A stretch of 41,701 nt of DNA, from NCBI GenBank assembly GCA_025964675.1, contig JAOPYI010000302.1, forward strand, positions 1 to 41,701, read 5' to 3'. The notes under the pieces are model-generated. The model was not told the DNA's origin and did not search any database. It saw only the letters and a list, made by a program, of their open reading frames with translations. A program made the translations under genes and the position numbers. This document shows, piece after piece, positions 1 through 8,744 of the stretch; the first letter of the stretch is position 1, and each line of letters opens with the position of its first letter. This DNA comes from Sphaerisporangium sp. (GTDB lineage: Bacteria > Actinomycetota > Actinomycetes > Streptosporangiales > Streptosporangiaceae).

Positions 1-1
1 G

Positions 2-73
2 TGCCCCCTGTAGGATTCGAACCTACGCACCCGGCTCCGGAGGCCGGTGCTCTATCCCCTGAGCTAAGGGGGC
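2..73 (-). tRNA. tRNA-Arg (anticodon CCG)
   Basis: Read on the minus strand, this folds as a complete cloverleaf. The 7-bp acceptor stem is GCCCCCT with AGGGGGC. The D arm is GCTC/GAGC. The anticodon stem CCGGC/GCCGG encloses the loop CTCCGGA, so the anticodon is CCG. The T arm contains GGTTCGAATCC. The discriminator base is A at position 2. Only one base of any encoded CCA lies in the window, so whether CCA is encoded cannot be judged. The tRNA reads arginine CGG codons, which are common in high-GC genomes. Confidence 0.95.
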
Positions 74-280
74 TCAACGAGTGGTAAGGCTACCAGCATC
101 TGGAGGCCTTCCGTTACTCAGAAGCCAGTTCCCGATCAAGTATCCCGTGCGGCCCGAGGTGGCCGGGACGATCGATGAACGCCCCGGCCACACATCGGAG
201 CCGGAAGTCCCGCGCTGGGAGCCAAAAGCCCGCAGGCGACGCGCTGGGGCAGCCACGAAGATCGCGTCGCTGGGCGGTGG

Positions 281-1435
281 TCACCTGCCCGGTCGGATGG
301 CTCCTCGGTAGCGCGCTCGGTAGTAGGTGGAGTGCGCGAAGTCGACTTTGCGTACTACGTCGCCGGTCTTCGGCGCATGCACCATCGTGCCGTCCTTGAG
401 GTAGATGCCGACGTGGGTGGGATCACCGGTGCCCCCGCCGAAGAAGACGAGATCGCCTGGCCTCAACTGGGAGAAAGGGATCTTGGTGCCCTTCGTGAAC
501 TGGCTTCCGGTGTAGTGAGGAAGCGAGACACCTGCCCGGGCCCAGGCGTAGAGAGCCAGCCCGGAGCAGTCGAACCCACCCCCTGTCGCCCCGGCCCCGG
601 AACCTCCACCCCAGACATACGGCGTGCCGATCTGGCGGACCGCCGCGGCTGCGGCGACCGTTCCAGACATCGCTTCATGAGACCGGGAGACCGAGCCGTT
701 GCTCCGACCGCCTAACGGCTTGGACGATTCGGCACCCGCTCGCCCGGTGGCGACCGAAGGCGCGGCCTTGGTCTTTGAGAGGGGTGCCCGATGGGAGCGG
801 ACGGCATCGTTTTGAACGACGCGTCGTCCCAGAGTCTCCTCGTGCTCGGGGTGGTGTTCGATGGAGGAAGGAGATCGCCGGATGTCGGGAAGCGCTGCCG
901 GTTGGTGGATCCTGCGGAGTGCCTCGTCGCCCTCCTGATCACCCGTGGTGCCGGTGTCGAACCCAGGGACGTGCCATGTCCACATGCGGGCGCCCGGTGT
1001 GCCGTAGGGATCGATTTGAAGACGAGGTGTCAAAGGCAAGGATCCGGACAGGCCAGTCGAGTCGTCTCCCGAGGGGCGGAGACCCTTGCATCGTGGCGTG
1101 CCCTCGGACCGCTGTGGCGACAAGATCTCCCGCCACTGCGCGAGCACCTTGACTGGCAATGTAGCGGGGAGCGTGCTGAGCCACCTCCTAAGAGCCGCGT
1201 CGGACCAGGGTGACCCGGAGGGGGACCATGGCGTCGAGGCTTGGGCCCGCTGTGATGAGGTGGTGGTCAGCAATCGGGCTGGGGTGAGACTTCGCAGCCC
1301 CGCATGGGCGTCGGGGCCTGACAGCCAGCGAACCTCCGCGCATCGGCTGACCCGCAGGCGCGGAACCCCCTCGCTGTAACCTCCGGAAAGGGCCGCCCCC
1401 GTGACAAGGACGGTGGTGACGAGCATCGTGATCAT
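281..1435 (-). CDS. Secreted NlpC/P60-family cell-wall peptidase
   Basis: This 384-aa protein has a clear NlpC/P60 domain in its last ~125 residues. These enzymes cleave stem peptides of peptidoglycan outside the membrane. The catalytic Cys is C290 in FDCSGLALYAW, the His is H341 in THVGIYL, and a third polar residue is probably H353 in MVHAPKTGD. A conserved TPYVWGGG stretch precedes the Cys. The N-terminus (MITMLVTTVLVTGAALSGG) is a short hydrophobic segment that could be a signal peptide. Residues ~30-260 are low-complexity, Ser/Pro/Arg-rich and unlike any domain I know, so they may be a disordered linker. The ATG at 1435 is supported by AAGGAGGG eight bases upstream. The gene is monocistronic and diverges from the receiver gene. 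The family call is firm; the full N-terminal extent is less sure. Confidence 0.85.
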   Translation of the reverse strand: MITMLVTTVLVTGAALSGGYSEGVPRLRVSRCAEVRWLSGPDAHAGLRSLTPARLLTTTSSQRAQASTPWSPSGSPWSDAALRRWLSTLPATLPVKVLAQWREILSPQRSEGTPRCKGLRPSGDDSTGLSGSLPLTPRLQIDPYGTPGARMWTWHVPGFDTGTTGDQEGDEALRRIHQPAALPDIRRSPSSIEHHPEHEETLGRRVVQNDAVRSHRAPLSKTKAAPSVATGRAGAESSKPLGGRSNGSVSRSHEAMSGTVAAAAAVRQIGTPYVWGGGSGAGATGGGFDCSGLALYAWARAGVSLPHYTGSQFTKGTKIPFSQLRPGDLVFFGGGTGDPTHVGIYLKDGTMVHAPKTGDVVRKVDFAHSTYYRARYRGAIRPGR

Positions 1436-1518
1436 GGATGCCCTCCTTGGGCTCGATGAAGAATCGAGGCCCCAGGATCAGTTGGGCGAGCCCACGGTCG
1501 CCGGGCCGAATCCGGCTC

Positions 1519-1527
1519 TGTGGACAA
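1519..1527 (-). promoter_or_regulatory. DnaA-box-like nonamer (TTGTCCACA)
   Basis: The plus strand reads TGTGGACAA, i.e. TTGTCCACA on the minus strand. This equals the DnaA-box form preferred in high-GC actinomycetes. It lies 95 bp from a second box in the same orientation. Two boxes are too few for oriC, and no dnaA/dnaN is nearby. A regulatory or DnaA-titrating role is inference. Confidence 0.4.
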
Positions 1528-1613
1528 CTCGAGGCTGTGGGTGACCAGGGGGGTTGTCGCAGAGCCCTTGATCTGCGACGACGGGCCGTACTCGACAAGG
1601 TCAGGTGCATGGG

Positions 1614-1622
1614 TGTGGATAA
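1614..1622 (-). promoter_or_regulatory. DnaA-box-like nonamer (TTATCCACA)
   Basis: The plus strand reads TGTGGATAA, i.e. the canonical bacterial DnaA box TTATCCACA on the minus strand. An AT-rich 9-mer of this kind is unexpected in DNA of this base composition. It shares orientation with the box at 1519-1527. Confidence 0.45.
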
Positions 1623-1777
1623 CACGGACCCACTGGACTTCGCCGGAGGCGTGCCTTCCCCCAGGCTCCGCGTGTGGCCTCGGGGAGGGCTGGCCGCGAC
1701 CACCCGGACACGGGCGGCAGGCGCATCCGGACCGGCTGCTCGAGGGCCTCGCACCCCGATCCGTCCAGGGGAGCTTG

Positions 1778-1815
1778 GTGAACTTCCGCGAAACCCTCGC
1801 GGGAACTTCGTTCAC
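1778..1815. repeat. Imperfect inverted repeat upstream of the receiver gene
   Basis: The outer arms are GTGAAC (1778-1783) and GTTCAC (1810-1815). The inner arms are TTCCGCG (1784-1790) and CGCGGGAA (1798-1805), with one bulged G. Together they form a 13-bp stem interrupted by an internal bulge, ending 17 bp before the GTG start at 1833. It could be an operator or a 5'-UTR hairpin. It has no T-tract, so a terminator is less likely. Confidence 0.4.
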
Positions 1816-1832
1816 GGGTTACCCTCGCGGCC

Positions 1833-2228
1833 GTGGAAGAGGTTCTAGGACGCGTGCTTGTCGTTGACGACGACGAGGTCATTCGGCAGCTCATCGCCGT
1901 CAATCTCAGCCTGGAGGGGTTCCAGGTCGAGACGGCGACCGACGGGCAGGACTGCCTGGAACGGGTGGCATCGGTCCAACCTGACGTGATCACCCTCGAC
2001 GTCATGATGCCGCGCCTGGACGGGTGGATGACGGCGACCAAGCTTCGTGCCGATGACAGCACCAACCACATCAAGATCATGATGATCACCGCGCGGGCCC
2101 AGGAAGATGACAAGAAGCGCGGTCTCGGAATCGGCGTCGACGCCTACCTGACCAAACCGTTCGACCCGGCCGAGCTGATCCAGATCGTACGCGATCTCGC
2201 GCTCGCCGCTCGTACCACCAGCGCCTGA
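1833..2228 (+). CDS. Stand-alone response-regulator receiver protein
   Basis: This 131-aa protein is essentially one REC domain with no output domain. The acidic pocket is D12-D14 (VVDDDEV), the phosphoacceptor is D56 (ITLDVMMPRLDG), the switch Thr is in MITARAQ, and the conserved Lys is K108 (YLTKPFDP). Such single-domain receivers pass phosphate to or from a partner kinase or bind a target protein. No kinase is adjacent, so the partner is unknown. I chose GTG 1833 because it gives the usual short lead-in before the first beta strand. GTG 1854 is an alternative with AGGA just upstream, but it would truncate the first strand. The gene converges on the LAL regulator, with a hairpin between them. 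Confidence 0.88.
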   Translation: MEEVLGRVLVVDDDEVIRQLIAVNLSLEGFQVETATDGQDCLERVASVQPDVITLDVMMPRLDGWMTATKLRADDSTNHIKIMMITARAQEDDKKRGLGIGVDAYLTKPFDPAELIQIVRDLALAARTTSA

Positions 2229-2272
2229 CCGGCGACTGTCCGGAACCACCGCCCATAGCCGCATGCCCGCCA

Positions 2273-2297
2273 CACAGGTCCGTTCCCACGGCCTGTG
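2273..2297. terminator. Hairpin between convergent genes
   Basis: CACAGG-T-CCGT and ACGG-CCTGTG form a 10-bp stem with one bulged T and a TCCC loop. It sits between the receiver stop (2228) and the LAL stop (2308). No T-tract follows, as is common for actinomycete terminators. It could serve both strands. Confidence 0.5.
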
Positions 2298-2307
2298 ACC
2301 GCGCCTG

Positions 2308-5295
2308 TCAGGAGGCGGGGCCTTCCTGGTGGGCGTAGGCGGCGGCCTGGGTGCGGGAGGACACGCCGAGCTTGGCCAGGATGTTCGAAACGTGGACGCT
2401 CACGGTCTTGTTGGCGATGAAGAGCCGCTCCGCGATCTCGCGATTGGTCAGGCCGACGGCCACCAGTGCCAGCACCTCGTGCTCTCGGCCGGTCAGCGTG
2501 GTCAGAGCGCTCTCGGTGGGCGACGACGACGCCGGGGAAGGGCCGGACGAGGACGGTGTCGTGAAGCGGGCTCTGCGGCCGAGCTCGACGAGGGCACGGC
2601 TGAGAGGCACGGCGCCCAAGGCCTCGGCCGTGGCCCTGGCCTGTTCCCACTCTTTGAGAGCCTCCTCGCGGTCTCCCGCCGCCAGCAAGGCCTCGGCGAG
2701 GCGCCAGCGTGATCGTGCCATCTCGTAGACGAACCCGAAGTCGAACGCGTCCACGACGGCCTTCCACATCACGGGATCAGCGGTGCCATGGACCCGATGC
2801 CACTCGGCCTCAGCCCTGGCCAGCCAGGCCTGCCCCTCGACGCCGACTTCACCACGCTGACCTGAGCCCGGGCCGGTGGTTGCGGCGACACGGGCCCGCC
2901 GGAGCACGTCGTCGGCTCGCGGGCCGCTCTCCCCGAGCTCCGCCAGCGCCCAGAGCCCGGTGGCACAGATGCGGATGACGGCGGGATCGAAGGGCTCCAG
3001 AACTTCCACCACCGCATCGACGTGATCGATGGCAGATCGCGGATCACCGTTCCACAGCGCGTGCTCGGCGGCGAGCCCGCGAGTGACATAGGCCACGAAC
3101 TCGTCGTTCCAGAAGGGCTTCAGCCAGGCCATCCGTTCTTCGACGACCGCATCGCCGCGCGCCACCTCGACGAAGAGCGCGTACCCCGACAGGCGTGCTT
3201 CGGGAAGCCTGCCCACCCGCACCGCGAAGCCGGCGGCGAGCGCGCCGGCCTGCTCCCATTCCCCGGCCACGTAGTGAATGAGCAGCCGCAGGAAGCTCAG
3301 GTCGGTGCCGTACGGGCTCCACGAGAGACCGGTCTGTCGTGCCAGCCTCACCCCGCGATCGGCGGCGACGGCAGCGGCTGCCAGGTTGCCGTGCTCGTAC
3401 TGGATCCGGGCATGATTGAAGATCGCACGCAGGTCGATGGAGAGATCGCCGGAGCGGATCCCACTGGCTCGGGCGAGCAACTCCTCCGCTCTTTCTGGGT
3501 CGCCGTCGATGTCGGCGACCGAGGCCAGGGTGATCAAGGCGCTGGACTCGGCGTCGTGAACGCCAGCGGCTCGCGCGGCGTCCAGCGCTCGACCGGCCAG
3601 CTCCTTCACCTCGTCGTGTCTGGAAGTCCAGAGAAGGGCTCGCGCGTACGTGGCCAGCGCCCGGGCGAGGACGCAACGGGCGTGGAGGTCGCGGTCATCG
3701 TACGAGGGGAGCTCACGCGCGGTATGACCGTCGGGGTCCGAAGGGAGATCACGCGCCGGATCGCCGGAAGGAGGGGGCGGAGTGTTCTGCCTGTCCTGGG
3801 TGGATGTTTCGGTGGCCAGGAGCACCGCCGTCTTCGCGGCCTCGATGGCTGCGATCTCGTCGTGGGCGTCGATGAGGTAGTAGGCCAGCCGTTCCCATAG
3901 CTCCGCTGTCGGCTCCCCGGTCGCCAGCAGCTCACGCATCTGGTTGGCCGCACGGTGTGTGTCGCCGCTCTCGTCGGCCGCGGCGGCGGACAGCAGCGCC
4001 AGCCGTACTCGATTGATGCCGGCGACCCGCTCGGCGTCAGGGACCCTGTGCCACAGCGCCAGAGCCTGGTCGTAGTGGCTGTGAGCCTCGACCGGCGCGC
4101 CCAGACGCTCGGCCCGCCGCCCTGCCTCCACGGACGCGGCGAGGGCTCCGGGCAGGTCGTGGCCGGCGAGGTAGTGATAGGCGAGCTCGGCGGGAGAACC
4201 TTCGAGCAGTCGGGTGAAGTCACCGTGCAGCCGAGTGCGCTCACCCGGCAGCAGATCGGTGTAAACGGCTTCTTGGAGAAGGGCGTGGCGGAAGGCGTAG
4301 CCGTAGTCTCCGTCGGGCAGGAGCAGCCCGCGTGACACGATCTCGCGCATGGCCTCCTCCAGCTCCGTGTCGTCGAGGCCGGAGACCTTCTGGAGCAGGT
4401 CGTGGTCGATGCGCCGGCCGGCGACCGCCGCGGCTCGCAGCACCCGCTGGGCGGGGTCGGAAACCTTCTCGACGCGGGCCAGCAGCAGGTTCGCGAGGCC
4501 GTACGGGAGGCCGTCGGCGGCCAGGAGCTCCTCGGCATAGAACGGATTGCCCTCGGCGCGCTGGATGATGCCGCTGATCACCTTGGCGTCCGCCCCGCCG
4601 ATGGCCACCAGATAATCGGACATCTCACTGGCGTCGAGCGGCCCAAGCCGCAGGGCGGTCACCGAGGGAAGCCGCTGGAGCTCGGCCAGGAGGGGCCGGA
4701 GCGGGTGACGGCGGTGCAGGTCGTCGGTGCGGTAGGTGCCGACGAGGCAGACCCTCTCGCGCTGGAGCATGCGGCTGAGGAAGACCAGCAGGTCACGGGT
4801 GGAACTGTCTGCCCAGTGAAGGTCTTCGAGCACGAACAGCACCGGCCTGGTCTCCGACAGCTCGGTAAGGAAGCCGAGCGTCAGGCCGAACAACTGCTGC
4901 TGGGTGACACCGGAACCGGCCTCCGACCCGAAGTCGAACGATGAGCCGGGCACCAGCCTGCGAAGCATGGGCCGGGCTTCGACCGCCCCGACGAGCTCGG
5001 GGTCGTCGACCGCCCCGCGAAGGGCGTCGGCCAGAGGGAGGTAGGGCAGGGCGTCACCGAGCTCGGCGCACTGCCCTATCAGCACGGCGAACCCTTGGGC
5101 GCGAGCCAGGCCTACCAGCTCGGTGACCAAGCGGGTCTTGCCGATGCCCGCGTCACCGCCGACGACCGCGACTCCCGCCTGCCCCTCGACGGCGGCATGG
5201 AGCACCCCCATCAGACCGCCGAGCTCACCCGACCGCCCGACAAGTGCACTGCCCGCCGCACGCCACACCACGTCCTGAAGTATTTCACGCGCCAC
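2308..5295 (-). CDS. LAL-type transcriptional regulator (AAA ATPase + LuxR HTH)
   Basis: At 995 aa this is a typical large ATP-binding LuxR (MalT/LAL-like) activator. Walker A is GGDAGIGKT at residues 46-54, and Walker B is [13 protein letters not shown] at 151-163. A long helical, TPR-like middle (~350-900) contains a disordered Pro/Asp-rich insert near residue 500. The last ~65 residues form a LuxR HTH ([26 protein letters not shown], then [14 protein letters not shown]). Such proteins couple ATP/ligand binding to activation of polysaccharide-use or secondary-metabolism genes. It lies 53 bp downstream of the GH81 gene on the same strand and may be co-transcribed with it. The start is GTG 5295 with only a weak GGGG upstream. 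The ligand and target are unknown. Confidence 0.9.
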   Translation of the reverse strand: MAREILQDVVWRAAGSALVGRSGELGGLMGVLHAAVEGQAGVAVVGGDAGIGKTRLVTELVGLARAQGFAVLIGQCAELGDALPYLPLADALRGAVDDPELVGAVEARPMLRRLVPGSSFDFGSEAGSGVTQQQLFGLTLGFLTELSETRPVLFVLEDLHWADSSTRDLLVFLSRMLQRERVCLVGTYRTDDLHRRHPLRPLLAELQRLPSVTALRLGPLDASEMSDYLVAIGGADAKVISGIIQRAEGNPFYAEELLAADGLPYGLANLLLARVEKVSDPAQRVLRAAAVAGRRIDHDLLQKVSGLDDTELEEAMREIVSRGLLLPDGDYGYAFRHALLQEAVYTDLLPGERTRLHGDFTRLLEGSPAELAYHYLAGHDLPGALAASVEAGRRAERLGAPVEAHSHYDQALALWHRVPDAERVAGINRVRLALLSAAAADESGDTHRAANQMRELLATGEPTAELWERLAYYLIDAHDEIAAIEAAKTAVLLATETSTQDRQNTPPPPSGDPARDLPSDPDGHTARELPSYDDRDLHARCVLARALATYARALLWTSRHDEVKELAGRALDAARAAGVHDAESSALITLASVADIDGDPERAEELLARASGIRSGDLSIDLRAIFNHARIQYEHGNLAAAAVAADRGVRLARQTGLSWSPYGTDLSFLRLLIHYVAGEWEQAGALAAGFAVRVGRLPEARLSGYALFVEVARGDAVVEERMAWLKPFWNDEFVAYVTRGLAAEHALWNGDPRSAIDHVDAVVEVLEPFDPAVIRICATGLWALAELGESGPRADDVLRRARVAATTGPGSGQRGEVGVEGQAWLARAEAEWHRVHGTADPVMWKAVVDAFDFGFVYEMARSRWRLAEALLAAGDREEALKEWEQARATAEALGAVPLSRALVELGRRARFTTPSSSGPSPASSSPTESALTTLTGREHEVLALVAVGLTNREIAERLFIANKTVSVHVSNILAKLGVSSRTQAAAYAHQEGPAS

Positions 5296-5348
5296 CGACA
5301 GCCCCAGGCGAGCAAGAAGGTCCTGGGGCCCCGGCAGAACCGTTTGGA

Positions 5349-8141
5349 TCAGCTGAACGGAAGGGTCACCACGGAGCGGTTACCGACTCCGAGCGAGGTG
5401 GGGTTGGACCCGATGGCGCCCCAGATCTCGACCCTCACCCGGCCGTTGCTGAGGTTGCCGAGCGTTCCTGACGAGGACGCCAGGGTCGCCGCCTGGGTGT
5501 AGTGCTCCCACCCGGCGACCGGGTCCGTGGCGAAGTACTTGTAGGTCTCGACGCGGTCGAAGGTGCCGTCTCCCGTCAGGTCGTACGAGACGCGAGCCTG
5601 GACGCCGTTGCCCACGGCCGCTCCCGCGTCGACGAACAGGTCGAACGCGGTCGCGGCGCCCGTGTACGACATGTTGAGACCGGTCGAGGTGTAGACGAGC
5701 GGGTTGTACGGGGTGCCGTCGTGGTTGGCGCCCCCGGCCGAGGAGATGGCGTCCGACCCCGCCGCGCCGCTGGTCACGGACAGGGCGCCCCCGGTCAGCA
5801 GGTACCGGATCGGAGAACCAGGGGTAGGAGTAGGCGTGGGGGTCGGAGTGGGTGTGGGAGGCGGGGAGCCGCCCGCGCTGGTCGCGGTCGACCCGGCCGG
5901 CACCGCCAGCGTCCTGCCGTCCGAGAAGGTGACGGTACGGGCGGCGGTCCCGTAGTTGTGCGCGACGTACGTCCGCGTGCCGTTCAGGCTGAAGACCGCC
6001 GCGGTCGGGGTGTCGGCGGTCACCGACGCGTCGACCGTGCCCAGCCTCGCCAGGTTGTAGATCCAGTGGTACTCGTGCGCCTTGGAGTCGCCTGACTCGG
6101 GTTCGTAGGAGTTCCACCCGGCGTCCCAGTTCGCCTTGGCGGCGGCCGGGTCGCCGAGCGCGCGGTACTGCCAGATGATGTCGCGCCACTCCACCGCCGG
6201 ACCGCCGTTGTTGGCCTCCATCTCGGCCAGACCAGCCCTGACCTTGCTCTGGTAGAGACTGTGGTAGAGGGAGCCGCCCGTGATGGGCATGTAGTTGATC
6301 CCGTGGATCTCCTCGGGATTGCCGGTCCACCAGGTGGCGTAGGCAGCGCCGTCGCCCCAGATCATGCCGGCGGTGTCGTGGCTGAAGCCCGCCGGGAAGA
6401 CCGTGTTGTCGACGTCGTACCAGTACTGCGCGATGGTGGCGGCCTGGGTGGTGTAGAGGTAGATGCCGAGGTCACGCAGGGAGGTGTCGCCGGTGGCCGC
6501 GCCGAGCAGCAGGGCTCCCGTGGCGTAGTTCATCGCCTCCGAGGAAGACTCCTCGTTGTTCCCCGCGGCGAAGCCCTGGTGCCCGGACGCCCAGCCGTTG
6601 CCCGCGTACGGGTCGAAGTTGCGCAGGAACGGGAACCTCGCGTCGGTGCGGTCCCAGTTGTTGGCGTCCTTGGCGAGCAGCTTGGCCATGCCGCCCCACT
6701 GGCCGTCGGCCGCCCACGCCCGGTCGTACCGCGCGACGGTGGCGGCGGCCATCAGGTAGTAGCCGTAGTGGAAGTGGTGGTCGTTGACCTCGGTGTCGCT
6801 GCCGTACGAGGCGGGGTAGCCGGTCAGGATGCCCCACGAGCCGTCGTACCTGAACTGCTCGCCGCCGGCCGTGAACCAGCTCTGCAGCTTGGTCTTGAGC
6901 AGGCCGATCAGCTTGTCGCGGGAGGCGGTGTCACCGAGCTGCTCGGCGATGGGCACGAGTTGCGCGAGCCGCCCGAGGGCCTTTCCGGCCCAGTAGGTGT
7001 CGCCGGCGCCCTTGTAGGGGTCGGCGGCGTTCGCCTCCTGCCTTACGAAGTCGCCGAGCCGCGCCCGGTCGTAGGCGCCGAGGTCGGGCAGCGACGGCAG
7101 GACGCCGTGGAAGGTCTGCCGGGTGCTGAACGACGCGCCTTCGCGGAGTTTCATCGTGCCGCGCGGCGAGACGTAGGTGTAGGTGGTGAGCGGGTCGGAG
7201 GTCGCGAGCCACTGGTGGCGGTACAGCGCCAGCAGCGTGCCGGTCTGCGTGCCTTCCTTCGCGGTGGTCGTCGCGGTGTAGGTGGTCGTCAGCCTGGCAC
7301 TGGCGTCGTCGTACGCCCAGCTCACCTTGGTGCCGGTGACGAACGAGTAGGCGTACTTCGCGAACAGGTCGAGCGCTCCACGGGCGGGCAGGGCCGCGAC
7401 GGAGTAGTAGTTCTTGCCGGCGAGGGGGACGGTGGCCGCCGTTCCCGTGATCGTCCAGTCGGTGCCGGTGGGCGCGAACAGCGCGTAGTCGTGCCCGTTG
7501 ACCGTGGCGCCGAGCACGTTGCCCCGGTCGGCCCAGATGGTGGGCGTGGCGACGAAGTCGACCTGGGCGTTCCCGCCGGAAGGGGTGGCGTAGACGAACG
7601 GCAGCCCGTGCCCGATGGTGGCGCGCAGGGTGCGGGTGCCGTCCGACCAGTAGGGGGTGACCGTCCAGTCGGACCAGCCGTCGACCTCGGTCTTCGGCGC
7701 GTTGAGCCCGGTCACGCCCAGGGTGAGGTCGCGGGCGTGGGTGAAGTCGTACTGCGACGCGGAGATGGCGGGCGTGGTCGGGTAGCTGACCTCGAGTCCC
7801 CCTGCCACGGCGTGGAACGCCAGCGGGTGGGCGTACATGTTCTCGGAGTACGGGTTGCCCGCGTACCGCTGGAAGGCCAGCGATGACCACCAGTCGTTGG
7901 TGGGGACCTTGGCGGTGACGGCCGAGGTGATCTTGGGGGCCACGGGCGCCCCGGCGGTGTTGGAGGGGCCGGCGGCTCCGGCGGGCAGGTCGGTCGTGTA
8001 GCTGCCGGCTCCCACGGTGATGGTGGCGGCGCCGGCCGGGGAGGCGGGAACCGTGGCGAGCAGCCCGGCGAGCAGGGCGGCGACGGCCAGCCCGGCGGAC
8101 CGTCGCCTCGAGGGGGGATACGAGCGGAGATCGAAGCTCAT
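5349..8141 (-). CDS. Secreted GH81 endo-beta-1,3-glucanase with C-terminal accessory module
   Basis: Residues 1-38 of the 930-aa product are a signal peptide (RRR, hydrophobic core, PAGAA cleavage region). Residues ~60-755 match glycoside hydrolase family 81, which cuts internal beta-1,3-glucosidic bonds in laminarin, callose and fungal wall glucan. The motif [10 protein letters not shown] carries the catalytic-acid Asp (D454). [12 protein letters not shown] carries E530, E531 and E535, where the family's acidic base lies. A PT-repeat linker (758-776) leads to a ~150-aa C-terminal module ([13 protein letters not shown]...) of a kind seen on other bacterial beta-1,3-glucanases, probably glucan-binding. 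I start at ATG 8141; the frame is open 34 codons further upstream, but that adds only Arg-rich sequence before the signal peptide. A LacI regulator is divergent and operator sites lie upstream. Confidence 0.93.
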   Translation of the reverse strand: MSFDLRSYPPSRRRSAGLAVAALLAGLLATVPASPAGAATITVGAGSYTTDLPAGAAGPSNTAGAPVAPKITSAVTAKVPTNDWWSSLAFQRYAGNPYSENMYAHPLAFHAVAGGLEVSYPTTPAISASQYDFTHARDLTLGVTGLNAPKTEVDGWSDWTVTPYWSDGTRTLRATIGHGLPFVYATPSGGNAQVDFVATPTIWADRGNVLGATVNGHDYALFAPTGTDWTITGTAATVPLAGKNYYSVAALPARGALDLFAKYAYSFVTGTKVSWAYDDASARLTTTYTATTTAKEGTQTGTLLALYRHQWLATSDPLTTYTYVSPRGTMKLREGASFSTRQTFHGVLPSLPDLGAYDRARLGDFVRQEANAADPYKGAGDTYWAGKALGRLAQLVPIAEQLGDTASRDKLIGLLKTKLQSWFTAGGEQFRYDGSWGILTGYPASYGSDTEVNDHHFHYGYYLMAAATVARYDRAWAADGQWGGMAKLLAKDANNWDRTDARFPFLRNFDPYAGNGWASGHQGFAAGNNEESSSEAMNYATGALLLGAATGDTSLRDLGIYLYTTQAATIAQYWYDVDNTVFPAGFSHDTAGMIWGDGAAYATWWTGNPEEIHGINYMPITGGSLYHSLYQSKVRAGLAEMEANNGGPAVEWRDIIWQYRALGDPAAAKANWDAGWNSYEPESGDSKAHEYHWIYNLARLGTVDASVTADTPTAAVFSLNGTRTYVAHNYGTAARTVTFSDGRTLAVPAGSTATSAGGSPPPTPTPTPTPTPTPGSPIRYLLTGGALSVTSGAAGSDAISSAGGANHDGTPYNPLVYTSTGLNMSYTGAATAFDLFVDAGAAVGNGVQARVSYDLTGDGTFDRVETYKYFATDPVAGWEHYTQAATLASSSGTLGNLSNGRVRVEIWGAIGSNPTSLGVGNRSVVTLPFS

Positions 8142-8281
8142 GCGGAGAGACTTTCGTCGTGGGGGTGAACCGGCCCGCCTCAACAGGCGATGGCCGGCGA
8201 CAACTCCGTACGGCGGGCCGCGACGGCCGTTCGTTGCCCGCACAGCGCTGGGAACCCGGTGTTCGTGTCGACGTAACGTGC

Positions 8282-8295
8282 TTGTAACGCTCTCA
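8282..8295. promoter_or_regulatory. Imperfect LacI-type operator at the GH81 start point
   Basis: TTGTAACGCTCTCA matches TGAGAGCGCTCTCA at 10 of 14 positions, with the right half perfect. It begins about 10 bp downstream of the -10 element of the GH81 promoter, overlapping the likely transcription start. Binding there would block initiation. Confidence 0.5.
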
Positions 8296-8304
8296 GTGCC
8301 GCTG

Positions 8305-8334
8305 ACGTTAGATGTGCCGACAAACCCCTGTCAA
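8305..8334 (-). promoter_or_regulatory. GH81 promoter (TTGACA-18-TAACGT)
   Basis: On the minus strand a perfect -35 TTGACA (8334-8329) is followed after 18 bp by TAACGT (8310-8305), matching TANNNT. It points at GH81 and predicts a leader of roughly 155 bases. It is bracketed by LacI-type sites. Confidence 0.6.
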
Positions 8335-8362
8335 CCACCAGAGAATGTTTCTCAAAGATTGT

Positions 8363-8374
8363 GAGAGCGCTCTC
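8363..8374. promoter_or_regulatory. Perfect LacI-type operator GAGAGCGCTCTC
   Basis: This is a 12-bp perfect palindrome with central CG, the hallmark of LacI/GalR operators. It is related in form to the CebR/CelR site TGGGAGCGCTCCCA. It lies ~30 bp upstream of the GH81 -35 element, and an identical 12-mer occurs at 8539-8550. Confidence 0.8.
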
Positions 8375-8538
8375 CGCGCCTCCTCGTGACGGCCGCGAGA
8401 GGCCGCCATGCCCACGACCGCCCCACCAGGCACGACACGGAACGAGCGGTCCAAACGCCTCCAATCACGGCGTTCGATAAGGTAACAACAAACAAACTTT
8501 GCGATTAGGGATCCTCGAGGCGGAGCCGCCCCCGGCAC

Positions 8539-8550
8539 GAGAGCGCTCTC
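8539..8550. promoter_or_regulatory. Second perfect LacI-type operator GAGAGCGCTCTC
   Basis: Identical to the palindrome at 8363-8374, 176 bp away, and ~195 bp upstream of the LacI-family start codon. It probably serves autoregulation, or looping with the other sites. Confidence 0.8.
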
Positions 8551-8744
8551 CCAATGGTCTGGGAGGCGAGCCGGGCACAAGGGCCGCGCCCATGCGCGGA
8601 GGCGTACGAGACACCGGCCGCCCCGGGCCCCGTCCCTTAGGATCGACTTGGAGACCCAGCGGCGGCTCCCCAAGGACAGCGGGTTCATCCGGGGGAACGG
8701 CCTCACCCGATGACCTCCAACCCGAGAAGAACAGGGCTCTGCGA

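Larger units (their letters stand above)
1436..1832. other. 397-bp gene-free divergent promoter region
   Basis: This region lies between the divergent NlpC/P60 and receiver genes. No convincing coding frame was seen in it. It holds two DnaA-box-like nonamers (1519-1527 and 1614-1622), an imperfect hairpin (1778-1815), and the decamer ACCCTCGCGG repeated at 1793-1802 and 1821-1830. The promoters of both flanking genes must lie here, but I could not place a convincing -35/-10 pair. Confidence 0.6.
8142..8744. other. 603-bp divergent control region between GH81 and LacI genes
   Basis: No gene was found here. The region holds a promoter facing GH81 (8305-8334), three LacI-type sites (8282-8295, 8363-8374, 8539-8550) and a small inverted repeat GAGAA-TGT-TTCTC (8341-8353). 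The lacI-type gene has a long leader of up to 200 bp, and no promoter could be placed for it with confidence. Confidence 0.7.

Noticed and set aside
1519-1622. Chromosomal replication origin
   Set aside because: Only two DnaA boxes, no AT-rich unwinding region, and no dnaA, dnaN or rpmH nearby.
5811-5870. GT-rich tandem repeat as a DNA repeat or phase-variation tract
   Set aside because: It simply encodes the PT-repeat linker of the glucanase and is not a perfect repeat.
6261-7886. 541-codon plus-strand frame across GH81
   Set aside because: Antisense shadow of the glucanase with Val/Gly/Arg-rich low-complexity sequence; no ribosome site or domain.
8499-8744. N-terminal extension of the LacI regulator
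   Set aside because: The stretch is Pro/Gly/Arg-rich, holds an operator palindrome, and the HTH begins right at ATG 8745.
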